The notes beneath the pieces were generated by a model that was given only the letters and a program-made list of their open reading frames with translations, had not been told where the DNA came from and did not search any database. The position numbers and the translations under genes are program-made. 14,530 nt of DNA. It comes from Methylophilaceae bacterium (GTDB taxonomy: Bacteria; Pseudomonadota; Gammaproteobacteria; Burkholderiales; Methylophilaceae). Of this stretch, positions 14,391 to 14,530 are shown piece by piece. Location: assembly GCA_017880825.1 (NCBI GenBank), contig JADGRN010000020.1, forward strand, positions 1-14,530, written 5' to 3'. Positions within the stretch are counted from its first letter, which is position 1. Each line of letters starts with the position of its first letter.

Positions 14391-14530
14391 ATGGCGACCG
14401 ATCAGTATGACCATGTTCGCCTGTTGGATGCTCAAGGCGTCACTCGCCTGTCATCGCCCGTCGGACTGCCGCCTGTGTCTTCTGTTGTTTCGCAGCGCAT
14501 TCCTGAAATCTTGCGATCGGATCAAGTGAC
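14391..14530 (+). CDS. Unrecognised protein, 5' end only (runs off the window)
   Basis: An ATG eight bases after the folC stop, with AGGA at 14381-14384 six bases ahead, opens a frame that stays open to the window end (46 codons). The peptide starts MATDQYDHVRLLDAQGVTRL and continues through a Ser/Pro/Val-rich stretch to RIPEILRSDQV. There is no membrane helix or signal peptide in this part. In many relatives a SPOR-domain (DedD-like) gene followed by cvpA and purF lies after folC, but I do not recognise a DedD N-terminus here. I do not assign a function. Confidence 0.6.
   Translation, partial: MATDQYDHVRLLDAQGVTRLSSPVGLPPVSSVVSQRIPEILRSDQV

Noticed and set aside
1..14530. CRISPR array, insertion sequence, tRNA, rRNA or attachment site
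   Set aside because: No regularly spaced direct repeats, transposase motifs, flanking duplications or tRNA-like cloverleaf sequences were seen on reading through the window.

Overview
The window is about 54% GC by eye and reads as the chromosome of a free-living betaproteobacterium. Protein style and gene order fit the Nitrosomonadales/Gallionellaceae or Burkholderiales neighbourhood, but I cannot fix the genus without a search. All genes lie on the + strand and nearly all are biosynthetic housekeeping genes.

Region 1 (1-3587): the 3' part of argD, then argF and argG (ornithine to argininosuccinate), followed by two small single-domain genes, ppnP (nucleoside phosphorylase) and yajQ (nucleotide-binding protein).

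Region 2 (3588-4053) is the most interesting stretch. It looks like the scar of a leuCDB operon. It holds the last ~22 codons of leuC, an intact 42-codon entericidin-type lipoprotein gene, the first ~15 codons of leuD, and a frameshifted 3' end of leuB that stops 9 bases before asd. The recalled betaproteobacterial order leuC-ecn-leuD-leuB-asd is therefore still readable, but every leu gene has lost its body. Functional leucine genes, if the organism has them, must be elsewhere.

Region 3 (4054-8044): asd (aspartate-semialdehyde dehydrogenase, with a perfect 12-bp hairpin closed by a cUUCGg loop inside the coding region), a good sigma-70-type promoter, fimV (907 aa, polar scaffold of twitching motility and type IV pili) and a clear intrinsic terminator.

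Region 4 (8045-14530): a CbiQ/EcfT-like membrane protein gene, truA, trpF, trpB, trpA, accD, folC and the start of an unrecognised gene. The genes are tightly packed and often overlap, so they probably form one or two transcription units. They join tRNA pseudouridylation, the last steps of tryptophan synthesis, fatty-acid initiation and folate polyglutamylation. Nothing here is a mobile element, CRISPR array, tRNA or rRNA, and I found no convincing new multi-gene system. The leu scar, the asd hairpin and the orphan EcfT-like gene are the points worth checking.
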